A stretch of DNA of 64,000 nt from Vibrio salilacus (GCF_002811245.1 NZ_NIVQ01000012.1:30811-94810), one strand, 5' to 3'. Positions 49,078-63,940 are shown, counted from the stretch's first letter. Notes: generated by a model not told the origin, from the sequence alone. Made by a program: numbers and translations.

Positions 49078-49944
49078 ATGGCCGGCGCAAAAGAGATACG
49101 TAATAAAATCGGTAGTGTTAAAAGCACACAGAAAATTACGAAAGCGATGGAAATGGTAGCAGCTTCAAAAATGCGTCGTTCTCAAGACGCTATGGAGTCT
49201 TCTCGTCCATACGCTGAAACAATGCGTAAAGTGATCGGTCACGTAGCGAACGCTAGTTTAGAGTATCGTCATTCGTACCTAGAAGAGCGTGAAGCGAAGC
49301 GAGTTGGTTACATCATCGTTTCTACAGACCGTGGCTTGTGTGGCGGCTTGAACATTAACGTGTTCAAAAAAGCGATTACAGACATGCAGGCTTGGAAACA
49401 GAAGGGCGCTGACGTTGAATTGGCCGTTATCGGTTCAAAAGCAACAGCTTTCTTCAATAACAGTGGCGCAAAAGTCGCTGCTCAGGCTTCTGGTCTGGGT
49501 GATAGCCCAAGCCTTGAAGACCTAATCGGTTCTGTAAGCGTAATGCTGAAGAAGTACGATGAAGGTGAATTGGACCGTCTGTATGTAGTGTTCAACAAGT
49601 TTGTGAACACCATGGTTCAACAACCAACGATCGATCAATTACTACCTTTGCCTAAATCAGATAGTGAAGAGATGCAGCGTGAGCATTCATGGGACTACAT
49701 CTATGAGCCTGAACCAAAACCTCTACTCGATACACTGTTAGTGCGTTATGTAGAGTCTCAGGTTTACCAAGGTGTAGTCGAGAACCTTGCTTGTGAGCAA
49801 GCGGCTCGAATGATTGCGATGAAAGCTGCAACAGATAACGCAAGCAACCTGATTGAAGACTTAGAACTTGTGTATAACAAAGCCCGTCAGGCGGCGATTA
49901 CGCAAGAATTGTCAGAAATCGTTTCAGGTGCTGCAGCGGTTTAA
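49078..49944 (+). CDS. atpG: ATP synthase subunit gamma
   Basis: A 288-aa central rotor shaft. It has conserved N-terminal [34 protein letters not shown] and C-terminal [15 protein letters not shown] helices that form the coiled-coil axle, and [22 protein letters not shown] precedes the ATG. Normal length. Confidence 0.98.
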   Translation: MAGAKEIRNKIGSVKSTQKITKAMEMVAASKMRRSQDAMESSRPYAETMRKVIGHVANASLEYRHSYLEEREAKRVGYIIVSTDRGLCGGLNINVFKKAITDMQAWKQKGADVELAVIGSKATAFFNNSGAKVAAQASGLGDSPSLEDLIGSVSVMLKKYDEGELDRLYVVFNKFVNTMVQQPTIDQLLPLPKSDSEEMQREHSWDYIYEPEPKPLLDTLLVRYVESQVYQGVVENLACEQAARMIAMKAATDNASNLIEDLELVYNKARQAAITQELSEIVSGAAAV

Positions 49945-49964
49945 GCTTAGGTAAAACGAAATAG

Positions 49965-51383
<1,419 letters not shown>

Positions 51384-51401
51384 GGCTAACTAGGAGGCGA
51401 T

Positions 51402-51824
51402 ATGGCAGCAATAACCTTTCACCTAGACGTTGTCAGTGCTGAGAAGAAGATCTTTTCTGGCTTAGTTGAGACGTTTCAGGTGACCGGTAGCGAAGGTGAG
51501 CTTGGTATTTTCCATGGGCACACACCGCTGCTGACCGCTATCAAGCCTGGTATGGTGCGTATTGTTAAGCAGCACGGCCACGAAGAAATCATTTATGTTT
51601 CTGGTGGTATGATAGAAGTTCAACCTGGTACAGCGACTGTACTGGCTGATACCGCTATCCGTGGTGAAGAACTAGACGCAGCAAAGGCGGAAGAAGCCAA
51701 ACGCAAGGCTGTGGAGAATATCCAAAATCAGCATGGCGACATGGACTTCGCACAAGCGGCCGGTGAACTGGCTAAAGCCATTGCTCAGCTACGAGTTATC
51801 GAGCTGACAAAACGACGCCGTTAA
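51402..51824 (+). CDS. atpC: ATP synthase subunit epsilon
   Basis: A 140-aa F1 subunit with an N-terminal beta-barrel ([23 protein letters not shown]) and a C-terminal helical hairpin ([12 protein letters not shown] ...) that can block rotation. It is the last gene of the operon; TAGGAGGCGAT is a strong ribosome-binding site. A terminator follows 25 bp later. Confidence 0.97.
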   Translation: MAAITFHLDVVSAEKKIFSGLVETFQVTGSEGELGIFHGHTPLLTAIKPGMVRIVKQHGHEEIIYVSGGMIEVQPGTATVLADTAIRGEELDAAKAEEAKRKAVENIQNQHGDMDFAQAAGELAKAIAQLRVIELTKRRR

Positions 51825-51848
51825 TCAATAGCGTTGTTTACAAGTGTC

Positions 51849-51876
51849 AAAGGCGGTCGAAAGACCGCCTTTTTGC
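51849..51876 (+). terminator. atp operon terminator
   Basis: Perfect 10-bp stem AAAGGCGGTC/GACCGCCTTT with a GAAA tetraloop and a TTT tail. Confidence 0.94.
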
Positions 51877-51977
51877 TTATTTTTTAATGAAAATTTATCC
51901 CGATCAATTAACTAATCTCAGATTAGTGTCTAGAATACCCCTCAATAAAAAACAACGTCTAGTCTAATAGGTTATTT

Positions 51978-53339
51978 ATGAAATTTAGCGCGGTGATTCT
52001 CGCAGCGGGTAAGGGCACTCGCATGTACTCGAATAAACCCAAAGTACTGCATACCCTTGCGGGTCGTCCTATGGTTAAGCATGTGATTGATACCTGTAGT
52101 GGGTTAGGCGCGCAAAATATTCATTTAGTTTACGGCCATGGTGGCGATCAGATGCAAGCAGAACTTGCGAGTGAGTCCGTGAATTGGGTACTGCAAGCTG
52201 AGCAACTCGGTACCGGCCACGCGGTTGATCAAGCTTCTGCAGAGTTTGAAGACGATGAAAAAATCTTAGTTCTGTACGGTGATGTGCCGCTGATCTCTGA
52301 GGAGACGATTGAGAGCCTGCTTGATGCTCAGCCTAATGGGGGAATAGCCTTGCTGACAGTAGTACTGGATAATCCAATGGGTTATGGCCGTATTGTGCGA
52401 AAAAATGGGCCTGTCGTCGCGATCGTTGAACAAAAAGATGCCACTGATGAGCAGAAATTAATCAAAGAGATCAACACGGGTGTGATGGTTGCTACGGGCG
52501 GTGATCTTAAGCGTTGGTTATCAGGATTAAATAATAATAACGCTCAGGGTGAGTACTACTTAACTGACGTGATTGCAGCTGCGCATGATGAAGGCCGTGC
52601 AGTAGAGGCGGTTCATCCTGTCAACCCGATAGAAGTCGAAGGGGTGAATGATCGCGCTCAGTTGGCTCGTCTCGAACGCGCTTTCCAATCGATTCAAGCG
52701 AAAAAACTCCTCGAACAAGGGGTTATGCTGCGTGATCCAGCCCGTTTTGATTTGCGCGGTGAGCTACAGTGCGGTATGGATTGTGAAATCGACGCCAATG
52801 TCATTATCGAAGGTCACGTGACCATTGGTGATAACGTGGTGATTGGCACTGGCTGTGTGCTGAAAGATTGTGAAATTGATGATAACACTATCGTGCGTCC
52901 ATACAGCGTCATTGAAGGTGCCACGGTTGGTGAGGATTGTACGGTTGGTCCATTCACTCGTCTGCGTCCTGGCGCTGAAATGCGTAACGACTCTCACGTG
53001 GGTAACTTTGTTGAAGTGAAAAACGCCCGTATTGGTCAAGGCTCTAAAGCGAATCATCTTACTTATTTGGGCGATGCTGAAATTGGTCAACGGACCAATA
53101 TTGGTGCAGGTGTTATCACATGCAATTACGATGGCGCGAACAAGTTTAAGACGATTATTGGTGATGATGTCTTTGTTGGTTCTGACAGTCAGTTGGTTGC
53201 GCCAGTGACAATTGCCGACGGTGCCACAATTGGTGCAGGTACCACATTAACTAAAGATGTCGCTCAAGGTGAGTTAGTCATCACACGGGCTAAAGAGCGC
53301 AAAATTACAGGTTGGCAGCGCCCGGTAAAGCAAAAGTAA
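51978..53339 (+). CDS. glmU: bifunctional UDP-GlcNAc pyrophosphorylase / GlcN-1-P acetyltransferase
   Basis: A 453-aa enzyme making UDP-GlcNAc for peptidoglycan and LPS. The N-terminal uridyltransferase has [18 protein letters not shown] (about 8-25), and the C-terminal left-handed beta-helix is visible as hexapeptide repeats ([23 protein letters not shown] and onward). Full length. It lies downstream of the atp operon, as in other gammaproteobacteria, but has its own leader. Confidence 0.97.
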   Translation: MKFSAVILAAGKGTRMYSNKPKVLHTLAGRPMVKHVIDTCSGLGAQNIHLVYGHGGDQMQAELASESVNWVLQAEQLGTGHAVDQASAEFEDDEKILVLYGDVPLISEETIESLLDAQPNGGIALLTVVLDNPMGYGRIVRKNGPVVAIVEQKDATDEQKLIKEINTGVMVATGGDLKRWLSGLNNNNAQGEYYLTDVIAAAHDEGRAVEAVHPVNPIEVEGVNDRAQLARLERAFQSIQAKKLLEQGVMLRDPARFDLRGELQCGMDCEIDANVIIEGHVTIGDNVVIGTGCVLKDCEIDDNTIVRPYSVIEGATVGEDCTVGPFTRLRPGAEMRNDSHVGNFVEVKNARIGQGSKANHLTYLGDAEIGQRTNIGAGVITCNYDGANKFKTIIGDDVFVGSDSQLVAPVTIADGATIGAGTTLTKDVAQGELVITRAKERKITGWQRPVKQK

Positions 53340-53359
53340 TCTCGCCAGCTAAGCAATGA

Positions 53360-53394
53360 AAAAGCCGCTCATTCCGAGCGGCTTTGTTGTTTTT
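53360..53394. terminator. terminator between glmU and the convergent permease gene
   Basis: Stem AAGCCGCTC/GAGCGGCTT followed by TGTTGTTTTT on the plus strand, and TTTTTCATTG on the minus strand. Confidence 0.88.
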
Positions 53395-53400
53395 GGTCGA

Positions 53401-54141
53401 TTAATGACTCGGAATAGCAATGCGTGCTTCTAACCAGCGCACTGCTTGAGACACGACCAAAATCAACACTAAATACTCAAAAACAAGAAAAGTATAAATC
53501 TCTAGGGGTAAGTACTCATTAACAACAAGTTCATTGGCGCGACGAGTTAAGTCACTCAGCCCGATGACACTGACTAGTGAACTCATTTTCAGAATATAGA
53601 CAAATTGATTCCCCAGTGGAGGCAGGATTTGTCGGAACGCTTGCGGCATGATCACTAAACGCATTTTTTGCCAATAGTTAAGCCCTAAAGACTCTGCTGC
53701 TTCATGCTGACCGCGGGTGATCGCTTGGATGCCACCGCGAAACACCTCGGCCATAAAGGCACTCTCGGCAATCGTTAATGCGATCACACCGGCCCAGAAA
53801 TGATTTAATGACAGATCGAATAAGGTCGGCATTCCATAGTAAACCCACAATAACAGTACTAAGACTGGCACTGATCGTATTGACTCGACATAGAGGCGAT
53901 TAATGAAACGCACTCCGGCGTGCTTAGAGAGTGCGGGAAAAGCCACCAGCAGCCCTAACAGCATGGCAAACAGCATACTAAGCAGGGAAACCTGGATCGT
54001 ATCGCTAAAACCTGCGAGCAAAAACAGCAAGTTAGTTTGACCTTGCTCGGTGCTAGGGTCGAGGACATACCAACCCCATTGGTAATCTGTACAACCTGTT
54101 AATGATAAAATTGACACAAATATTAGATAACGAGACGTCAC
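53401..54141 (-). CDS. amino-acid ABC transporter permease with lipobox-like N-terminus
   Basis: A 246-aa HisMQ-type permease with an EAA loop (ESAFMAEVFRGGIQAITRGQHEAAESLGL) and about five helices. Unusual N-terminus: MTSRYLIFVSILSLTGC-TD looks like a lipoprotein signal with the Cys at residue 17, followed by a short periplasmic stretch (WYVLDPSTEQGQ) before the first core helix. The divergent gene encodes a solute-binding protein; no ATPase gene is adjacent, so it must share one encoded elsewhere. Substrate unknown. Confidence 0.87.
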   Translation of the reverse strand: MTSRYLIFVSILSLTGCTDYQWGWYVLDPSTEQGQTNLLFLLAGFSDTIQVSLLSMLFAMLLGLLVAFPALSKHAGVRFINRLYVESIRSVPVLVLLLWVYYGMPTLFDLSLNHFWAGVIALTIAESAFMAEVFRGGIQAITRGQHEAAESLGLNYWQKMRLVIMPQAFRQILPPLGNQFVYILKMSSLVSVIGLSDLTRRANELVVNEYLPLEIYTFLVFEYLVLILVVSQAVRWLEARIAIPSH

Positions 54142-54231
54142 ATTAAACCTTGTATTGACTAAAAAAATACCTTTGTTGCTGCTATGTTATCAATGAAGTG
54201 GCATAAACATAACAACTTTAGGGAATATAAA

Positions 54232-55008
54232 ATGTACAAGTTCATCTTAGCGCTCGGATTGTGCTTGCTCTCCGTCGGTCAAGCCGTTGCTGACACCAGT
54301 CGTTTACAAGGTATTCTTGAAAGAGGCGTATTAAGAGTAGGGACCACGGGGGACTGGAACCCAATGACCATTAAAGACCCTGCAACCAATCGTTATCGTG
54401 GTTTTGATATTGATGTCACCACCGAATTAGCAAAAGATTTGGGCGTTGAAGTCGAGTACGTGGCGACGGACTGGAAGACGTTAGTCAACGGGATCACGGC
54501 GAATAAATATGACATTACTGGTAGTGCTTCGTTAAATATGTCGCGTGCTAAAGTTGCGGGTTACAGCCAGCCGTATTTCTACCTTGCCTTTGTTCCCGTA
54601 GTGCAGAAAAAGGACTTAGCAAAGTATTCAGATTGGAGTGACTTTGATCAGGCGGATGTGAAGGTCGCTGCAACGCTTGGTACGGTACAAGAGAAAATGG
54701 TTAAAGCTTTCTTCCCGTCAGCGCAGCATGTTGTGATTGAAGCGCCAGCGCGTGATTTTCAAGAGCTATTAGCCAGACGTGCGGATGTCTCTGTGACCTC
54801 TAACGTTGAGGCCGCAACGCTGGTGGAGAAGTTTAATCAACTGGCGATTGTACCAGTTAAAGCACCACGCAAACCAACGCCGATCGCGATGTTACTACCA
54901 CAAGATGACCAAGTATGGATTAACTACCTTAACCACTGGCTCGAGCTAAAGAAAACACAAGGCTTCTTCGATGAAACCGCGAAAAAGTGGGGGCTAAAAA
55001 GTTTGTAG
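54232..55008 (+). CDS. periplasmic solute-binding protein (SBP_bac_3)
   Basis: 258 aa from the ATG at 54232, with a signal peptide ending SVGQAVA-D. The mature start LQGILERGVLRVGTTGDWNPM and GFDIDVTTELAKDLGV resemble both polar amino-acid binding proteins and PheC-type cyclohexadienyl dehydratases, which share this fold. Divergence from an ABC permease 90 bp away favours transport. An in-frame start 48 bases upstream would spoil the signal peptide. Confidence 0.85.
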   Translation: MYKFILALGLCLLSVGQAVADTSRLQGILERGVLRVGTTGDWNPMTIKDPATNRYRGFDIDVTTELAKDLGVEVEYVATDWKTLVNGITANKYDITGSASLNMSRAKVAGYSQPYFYLAFVPVVQKKDLAKYSDWSDFDQADVKVAATLGTVQEKMVKAFFPSAQHVVIEAPARDFQELLARRADVSVTSNVEAATLVEKFNQLAIVPVKAPRKPTPIAMLLPQDDQVWINYLNHWLELKKTQGFFDETAKKWGLKSL

Positions 55009-55025
55009 TCACTTACTTACGCACT

Positions 55026-55058
55026 AAAAAACGAGCCGCATCACGCGGCTCGTTTTAT
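55026..55058. terminator. bidirectional terminator
   Basis: Stem ACGAGCCGC/GCGGCTCGT with A and T runs on both sides (CTAAAAA / TTTTATAT), between convergent genes. Confidence 0.9.
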
Positions 55059-55063
55059 ATCGG

Positions 55064-56263
55064 TTACTCTTCGCTGACTACGCGAGCGTTATCAGGTTTG
55101 GTGAAGTGCTGGGACAGATGTTTGTTTGAGATAACATAGCCGATCCATAGACCTGCCATGCAGATCATAATCGTAATACCTGTCACTAGTTGAGCTTGGC
55201 TGGCCATGGCGGCAACTAAGGCACTAGCAAGGCTGCTGACTGATATCTGCAGGCTGTTTTGTAAGCCAGCGGCCGTTGCAGGGCTTTGTTTAGCACTGGC
55301 TAGAGCTCGATTAACCACGATTGGGTACAATGCTCCGTTAGCCACTGCAATCAAACAAAATGGTGCTAAGATCGGCCAGATAGAAGTTAACTGCCATTGA
55401 GAAGCAATAAAGATAAGCAATGATGCGACACTAAACAGCGCAATCAATTGACGCAGCACCTTTTCATCGCCAAATTTTCTTACCGCGACTTTGCCCAAGT
55501 AACCGCCAGCCATAAAGGCGATGGTTTGTGGGATAAAACTTAAGCCAATATCTTTCGCTTCATAGCCCAGTTGCGCCATGATCTCTGGCATGCCAGTTAA
55601 GTAAGCGAAAAAAGCCGCCGATGCGGTAGCAAACATCATCACGCTACCAAGGTACGCTTTTGAACCAATCAGCGCTTTGATATCAGCTGCCATACTGGTT
55701 GGTTTGTTCTCCGCTGGATCATTATTTTGGCCGATCGTTGCAGCGACAAGCAAGACACCCATTAAGGTCAGCGCGATAAAAATGCTGTTCCAACCAAAGC
55801 TGTCTGCCAGTATGACCCCTAGTTGAGGAGCCAAAGCGGGTGAAAGTGCAACTAGCGGCATAATGGAGGCAAAAATCTGTTGGCTTTGACCCGAATATCG
55901 CTTGATGACCATTGCTTGCCAGATTACTGCAGGTGCGCATACACCGATGGCTTGAATAAAGCGTAAAGTTAACAGTTGCCAAACTTGATCGGCAAATGCC
56001 AACCCAAACGAGGCGACGGTAAATAGAACCAAGCCCGCCGCGAGTGTGTTGCGGTGACCGAATTTGTCCGATGCCACTCCCCACATCAACTGGCCAAGCG
56101 CCATGCCAACTAAAAAGATGGTTAACGACAGCGCGATCTGTTCAGGTCCGGTGGCAAAGTCGAGTTCCATTGCTTTGAATGCAGGTAAGTACATATCGGT
56201 GGCAATAAAGCCAAGCATGGACAGAGCCGCGAGATAGATGAGTTGTAGTTTTGATATTTTCAT
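55064..56263 (-). CDS. punC: MFS purine nucleoside transporter PunC (Bcr/CflA family)
   Basis: A 399-aa, 12-helix major facilitator of the DHA1 Bcr/CflA group: motif LSLTIFLVGMALGQLMWGVASDKFGHRN (loop 2-3) and FIQAIGVCAPAVIWQAM. In E. coli the divergent pair ydhC/ydhB was renamed punC/punR after purine nucleoside uptake; the same divergent arrangement is seen here. The ATG at 56263 is preferred over the TTG two codons upstream. Substrate by homology of locus and regulator. Confidence 0.83.
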   Translation of the reverse strand: MKISKLQLIYLAALSMLGFIATDMYLPAFKAMELDFATGPEQIALSLTIFLVGMALGQLMWGVASDKFGHRNTLAAGLVLFTVASFGLAFADQVWQLLTLRFIQAIGVCAPAVIWQAMVIKRYSGQSQQIFASIMPLVALSPALAPQLGVILADSFGWNSIFIALTLMGVLLVAATIGQNNDPAENKPTSMAADIKALIGSKAYLGSVMMFATASAAFFAYLTGMPEIMAQLGYEAKDIGLSFIPQTIAFMAGGYLGKVAVRKFGDEKVLRQLIALFSVASLLIFIASQWQLTSIWPILAPFCLIAVANGALYPIVVNRALASAKQSPATAAGLQNSLQISVSSLASALVAAMASQAQLVTGITIMICMAGLWIGYVISNKHLSQHFTKPDNARVVSEE

Positions 56264-56410
56264 ATTCAATCAAATTATTTAATTAATTTCTAGTTGATGT
56301 TAGTTGGCGCCAACCCTGATTTATTTACCTTGCTATTCTATTTTTAGATTTTAATAAAATAAAACGATAAAATAGTTGGTTATCAATCAAATTTTTTGAA
56401 GGGTTAAGGT

Positions 56411-57316
56411 ATGTATTCCAAGTCATCGTTAGAAATGCTGGATACGGTTGCACGCCTTGGTAGTTTTACCGCGGCCGCTCAAGTCCTGAACAAAGTTCCC
56501 TCAGCGATTAGCTACGGTGTGCGACAAGTTGAAAAAGAATTGGATGTGGTTCTGTTTTATCGTCTTCCGCGTAAAGTGAAATTGACCGCCGCAGGCGAAC
56601 TGTTTATTACTGAAGCGCGTACGCTACTCAGGCAAATGGAAGAGATTAAGGCGCAAACACGACGCGCGGCACACGGTTGGCAATCAACACTGAAGCTGAC
56701 GCTAGATAATGTCGTGAAACTCAACAAACTTAAGCCTTTGGTTGAAGACTTTTACCGAGAGTTTGAGTTTGCTGAGCTACAGATCAATATGGAAGTATTT
56801 AATGGCTCTTGGGAAGCGATAGCCCAAGAGCGGGCTGATATTGTTATTGGAGCAACAGCGGCGGTGCCAGTTGGCGGTGATTTCGAAGTCCGTGATATGG
56901 GATCGTTAGATTGGGCATTTGTCATGTCGCCAAGCCACCCTTGCGTTAAGCAGCAAAACTTGAACCAAGATCTTGTGAGTCAGTTTCCAGCAATCTGTCT
57001 CGATGATACCTCGAGCGTATTACCCAAGAGGCATACAGGCCATTACCCGCAGCAGCGTCGACTACTGCTACCTAACTGGTACAGTGCGATTGAGTGTTTA
57101 AAGAATGGTATTGGTGTTGGGTATATGCCTCGTCATATTGCGATGCCATTGATTCACGATGGGGTCTTGGTAGAAAAAACCTTGCCAGATGAAAAACCGC
57201 TCAGTCAGTGTTGTTTGGTGTGGCGTAAAGACGATAATCACCGTTTGATTGAGTGGATGGTCAATTATCTAGGCAGCAGCCAGCAGCTTCATCAAGATTG
57301 GCTTCAAGCGTACTAA
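56411..57316 (+). CDS. punR: LysR-type regulator PunR
   Basis: A 301-aa LysR regulator. The N-terminal winged HTH (SLEMLDTVARLGSFTAAAQVLNKVPSAISYGVRQVEKEL) is followed by an effector domain. Segments such as VFNGSWEAIAQERADIVIGATAAVPVGG and VRDMGSLDW match E. coli YdhB/PunR as I recall it. It is divergent from punC across 147 bp of AT-rich DNA that should hold the shared operator. In E. coli it activates punC. Confidence 0.85.
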   Translation: MYSKSSLEMLDTVARLGSFTAAAQVLNKVPSAISYGVRQVEKELDVVLFYRLPRKVKLTAAGELFITEARTLLRQMEEIKAQTRRAAHGWQSTLKLTLDNVVKLNKLKPLVEDFYREFEFAELQINMEVFNGSWEAIAQERADIVIGATAAVPVGGDFEVRDMGSLDWAFVMSPSHPCVKQQNLNQDLVSQFPAICLDDTSSVLPKRHTGHYPQQRRLLLPNWYSAIECLKNGIGVGYMPRHIAMPLIHDGVLVEKTLPDEKPLSQCCLVWRKDDNHRLIEWMVNYLGSSQQLHQDWLQAY

Positions 57317-57318
57317 AG

Positions 57319-57345
57319 AAAAAACGCCAGCAAAAAGCTGGCGTT
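57319..57345 (-). terminator. fadBA operon terminator
   Basis: Stem AACGCCAGC/GCTGGCGTT, loop of 5, followed on the minus strand by TTTTTTC; 20 bp after the fadA stop. Confidence 0.9.
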
Positions 57346-57364
57346 GATGCTTAGAGGGTTGATG

Positions 57365-60723
<3,359 letters not shown>

Positions 60724-60829
60724 TGTCTATCTCCATGACATACAATCTTGGATTGTGTGTATAGCATCTTGGCTCAACATCAAGGTGAAGAGGCATGAGG
60801 CACTATAAAGGAAAGTGGTTATATTTATA

Positions 60830-60846
60830 TTCTGGTTAGACCAGTG
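60830..60846. promoter_or_regulatory. FadR-like operator upstream of fadBA
   Basis: TTCTGGTTAGACCAGTG compared with the FadR pattern AACTGGTCNGACCAGTT: 13 of 17 positions match, including both CTGGT / GACCAG halves. Confidence 0.7.
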
Positions 60847-60988
60847 GTTTTAGTTTGGACTTGCCGTTAGTGAAATTCAATACATTTTTTAAACAAGTGT
60901 TTAACATTGTGCGCTTGGGCAGATCTTAGGCGACGTTCAAATCTCACTCATGCTACACTGCCTTCATCAATCGAAACCTATCAAGACC

Positions 60989-61612
60989 ATGAATGACCAG
61001 CCTTACTTAATACCCGCCCAAGCCACTCAATTTGAAGAAGAAATAAAGAAAAGTGTCTTTATTACTTATTTAGCGCACACGCCTAGTGTGACCGCGGCGA
61101 AGGCGTTTGTTCAACAAGTTAAAGCGCGTCATTCTGATGCTCGGCATAATTGCTGGGGCTTTGTTGCTGGTCGACCTGAAGATACAATGCGTTGGGGATT
61201 TAGTGACGATGGTGAGCCCTCCGGAACGGCCGGTAAGCCGATACTGGCCCAACTAGCAGGCAGTGGCGTTGGGGAAATTAGTGCAGTGGTAACTCGTTAC
61301 TCGGGGGGGATAAAGCTTGGAACTGGTGGGTTAGTCAAAGCGTATGGGGGTGGTGTACAACAAGCCCTTAAGTCGCTTCAAACTATTGAGAAAAAAATAA
61401 CCACAAAGTTACGACTAGAGTTAGACTATGGTTTTGTGCCAATCGTAAAGTCTTTACTGGATCAATTTTCTGCTCATGAGGTTGGAGTCGATTACACCGA
61501 ATTGGTCACAATGGTGGTAGAGATCGAATTGCGCCAAGTCAGTGATTTTACCCAGGCCATAGTCAACAGAAGCGGTGCCAAGGTAATAGTTACCACATTG
61601 GATAAATCATAA
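60989..61612 (+). CDS. yigZ: YigZ/IMPACT family protein
   Basis: A 207-aa protein of the UPF0029 (IMPACT) family. The signature is ARHNCWGFVAGRPEDTMRWGFSDDGEPSGTAGKPIL followed by VVTRYSGGIKLGTGGLVKAYGG; the C-terminal domain is DUF1949. The ATG at 60989 gives the family start MNDQPYLIPA. The cluster fadBA / yigZ / trkH / hemG is conserved in gammaproteobacteria. Biochemical role not settled (possible translation-related). Confidence 0.94.
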   Translation: MNDQPYLIPAQATQFEEEIKKSVFITYLAHTPSVTAAKAFVQQVKARHSDARHNCWGFVAGRPEDTMRWGFSDDGEPSGTAGKPILAQLAGSGVGEISAVVTRYSGGIKLGTGGLVKAYGGGVQQALKSLQTIEKKITTKLRLELDYGFVPIVKSLLDQFSAHEVGVDYTELVTMVVEIELRQVSDFTQAIVNRSGAKVIVTTLDKS

Positions 61613-61657
61613 GATAACTAGGAAGTCGGAAGCCACGCTTCACAAATAAGTCTATTC

Positions 61658-63115
61658 ATGCAATTTCGATCAATTATTCGCATCGTCGGGCTCTTACTCG
61701 CCCTTTTTAGTGTTTCTATGCTCGCGCCTGCGTTAGTGGCGTTGATCTATCGAGACGGCGCTGGTGTGCCTTTCGTGACCACTTTCTTTGTCTTGCTGTT
61801 TTGTGGCACGGTTTGTTGGTTCCCCAATCGTCATCATAAGAATGAATTAAAAGCACGTGATGGTTTTCTGATCGTGGTTCTTTTCTGGACGGTTATCGGT
61901 AGCGCAGGTTCATTGCCATTCTTGATTGTAGATAATCCGAATGTGTCGGTGACCGATGCGTTTTTCGAATCATTTTCTGCTTTGACGACCACTGGGGCGA
62001 CGGTGATTGTTGGTCTAGATGATTTACCTAAAGCGATTTTGTTTTATCGACAGTTTTTACAGTGGTTTGGCGGTATGGGCATTATCGTCTTAGCCGTTGC
62101 AATACTACCAGTACTCGGTATTGGTGGAATGCAGCTTTATCGGGCTGAAATTCCTGGTCCGGTTAAAGATTCGAAAATGACGCCACGAATTGCCGAAACC
62201 GCTAAAGCACTATGGTATATCTATCTTAGCTTGACCATTGCATGTGCTGTCGCCTTTTGGCTAGCAGGTATGACCCCGTTTGATGCCATAGGCCATAGCT
62301 TTTCGACTATAGCGATTGGAGGGTTCTCGACCCATGATGCCAGTATGGGATACTTTGACAGTTACGCGATTAATTTGATCACGGTTGTGTTTCTACTTAT
62401 ATCTGCGTGTAACTACTCCCTTCACTTTGCAGCATTTGCATCGGGTGGAGTTCACCCTAAATATTACTGGAAAGATCCAGAGTTTCGCGCCTTCTTCTTT
62501 ATTCAGGGCTTACTGTTTGTCGTCTGCCTGTTAATTTTGCTTAATCACCATTCCTACGATTCGTTTTATGATACGTTTGATCAAGCATTGTTCCAAACGG
62601 TATCGATCTCTACCACGGCAGGCTTTACGACGACGGGGTTTTCCGAGTGGCCGCTATTTTTACCTGTGCTACTACTGTTCTCTTCTTTTATCGGTGGGTG
62701 CGCCGGCTCTACGGGTGGCGGCATGAAGGTAATTCGCATTTTGCTTCTTACCTTACAAGGGGTGCGAGAGCTGAAACGTTTAGTCCACCCGCGCGCCGTC
62801 TATACCATCAAGGTCGGTGGCAGCGCGCTTTCACAACGGGTAGTAGACGCGGTGTGGGGATTTTTCTCAGCCTATGCTTTAGTGTTTGTGGTTTGTATGC
62901 TTGGTTTAATTGCCACAGATATGGATGAGCTGAGCGCGTTTTCTGCTGTGGCGGCAACGTTAAATAATTTAGGACCGGGACTTGGCGAAGTGGCATTACA
63001 TTTTGGTGATGTGAATGATAAAGCCAAATGGGTACTGATAATTTCTATGTTGTTTGGTCGATTAGAAATATTCACAATACTGATACTACTCACGCCGACG
63101 TTTTGGCGTAGCTAA
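61658..63115 (+). CDS. trkH: Trk potassium uptake membrane subunit TrkH
   Basis: A 485-aa K+ channel-like protein with four pseudo-repeats, each with a selectivity-loop Gly: SALTTTGATVI, FSTIAIGGFST, SISTTAGFTTTGF and NLGPGLGEV. The intracellular gating loop SFIGGCAGSTGGGMKVIRI is present. It works with TrkA elsewhere in the genome. It is 20 bp from hemG, so probably cotranscribed. Confidence 0.97.
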   Translation: MQFRSIIRIVGLLLALFSVSMLAPALVALIYRDGAGVPFVTTFFVLLFCGTVCWFPNRHHKNELKARDGFLIVVLFWTVIGSAGSLPFLIVDNPNVSVTDAFFESFSALTTTGATVIVGLDDLPKAILFYRQFLQWFGGMGIIVLAVAILPVLGIGGMQLYRAEIPGPVKDSKMTPRIAETAKALWYIYLSLTIACAVAFWLAGMTPFDAIGHSFSTIAIGGFSTHDASMGYFDSYAINLITVVFLLISACNYSLHFAAFASGGVHPKYYWKDPEFRAFFFIQGLLFVVCLLILLNHHSYDSFYDTFDQALFQTVSISTTAGFTTTGFSEWPLFLPVLLLFSSFIGGCAGSTGGGMKVIRILLLTLQGVRELKRLVHPRAVYTIKVGGSALSQRVVDAVWGFFSAYALVFVVCMLGLIATDMDELSAFSAVAATLNNLGPGLGEVALHFGDVNDKAKWVLIISMLFGRLEIFTILILLTPTFWRS

Positions 63116-63134
63116 CTCTCACTAAGGAGATAAT

Positions 63135-63662
63135 GTGGCAAAAGCTCTGTTCCTTTATTCGACCCGAGAAGGTCAAACGAAAAAGATTTTCCACTATATT
63201 AGTGAGCAGATGAAAGGATTCGACTGCGAGATGATTGACCTGCACTCAGTAGAGAGTGTCGACTTCAGTCAGTATGATAGTGTTTTGATTGGCGCGTCGA
63301 TTCGTTATGGTCACCTCAATAAAAAGCTCTATCAATTTATTGAGCGTAATTTGTCTCAATTACAAACAGCCAAATCAGCATTCTTCTGTGTCAATCTTAC
63401 TGCTCGTAAAGAAGACCAAGCGAAAGATACTCCAGAAGGCAGTGCTTATATTAAGACGTTTTTGAGTAAGTCACCTTGGCAGCCTAAGTTGATAGGTGTC
63501 TTTGCTGGGGCACTTTATTATCCACGTTATGGTTGGTTTGATAAAACCATGATTAAATTCATCATGAGTATGACGGGTGGCGAGACAGATACGAGTAAAG
63601 AAGTTGAGTATACTAACTGGGAAAAAGTAACTTTATTTGCCAATAAATTTCAAAATCTATAA
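63135..63662 (+). CDS. hemG: menaquinone-dependent protoporphyrinogen IX dehydrogenase
   Basis: A 175-aa long-chain flavodoxin-like enzyme that oxidises protoporphyrinogen IX in haem synthesis. The FMN loop is YSTREGQTKKI (about 8-18), IGASIRYGHLNKKLYQFIE is conserved, and the HemG-specific long insert is in the second half. The start is GTG at 63135 after AAGGAG. It is the last gene before the rRNA operon, as in E. coli. Confidence 0.95.
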   Translation: MAKALFLYSTREGQTKKIFHYISEQMKGFDCEMIDLHSVESVDFSQYDSVLIGASIRYGHLNKKLYQFIERNLSQLQTAKSAFFCVNLTARKEDQAKDTPEGSAYIKTFLSKSPWQPKLIGVFAGALYYPRYGWFDKTMIKFIMSMTGGETDTSKEVEYTNWEKVTLFANKFQNL

Positions 63663-63741
63663 AGAAAGGGTCGGTTTATAGGCCTTTTAGAGTAAATTTT
63701 AATCGAACAATAAAAAAGTTTAAAAAAACGCTAAAAAGGGG

Positions 63742-63769
63742 TTGCCAACATAACTGCAATCTCTATAAT
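63742..63769 (+). promoter_or_regulatory. rrn promoter P1
   Basis: TTGCCA (63742-63747), 16 bp, TATAAT (63764-63769), followed by GCACCCTCGC (GC-rich discriminator expected for stringent control) and preceded by A/T tracts (63700-63738) that fit an UP element. Confidence 0.85.
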
Positions 63770-63868
63770 GCACCCTCGCTGACACGGGAACGCTTCGAAA
63801 TAAATAAGTTTCCAATTAGCAGGTCATCTAGCCAAGTAGAAATGCTTGAAAAAGTTTGAAAATAGTGG

Positions 63869-63896
63869 TTGACACTAAACTTTAACTCGCTAAAAT
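63869..63896 (+). promoter_or_regulatory. rrn promoter P2
   Basis: TTGACA (63869-63874), 16 bp, TAAAAT (63891-63896), about 125 bp after P1, as in tandem rrn promoters. Confidence 0.83.
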
Positions 63897-63928
63897 GGCC
63901 ATCCGTTTCGAGCAAGGCTCAAACGAAC

Positions 63929-63940
63929 GCTCTTTAACAA
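63929..63940 (+). promoter_or_regulatory. rrn boxA antitermination site
   Basis: GCTCTTTAACAA, the canonical boxA for Nus-factor antitermination. The 16S gene itself begins beyond the window. Confidence 0.88.
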
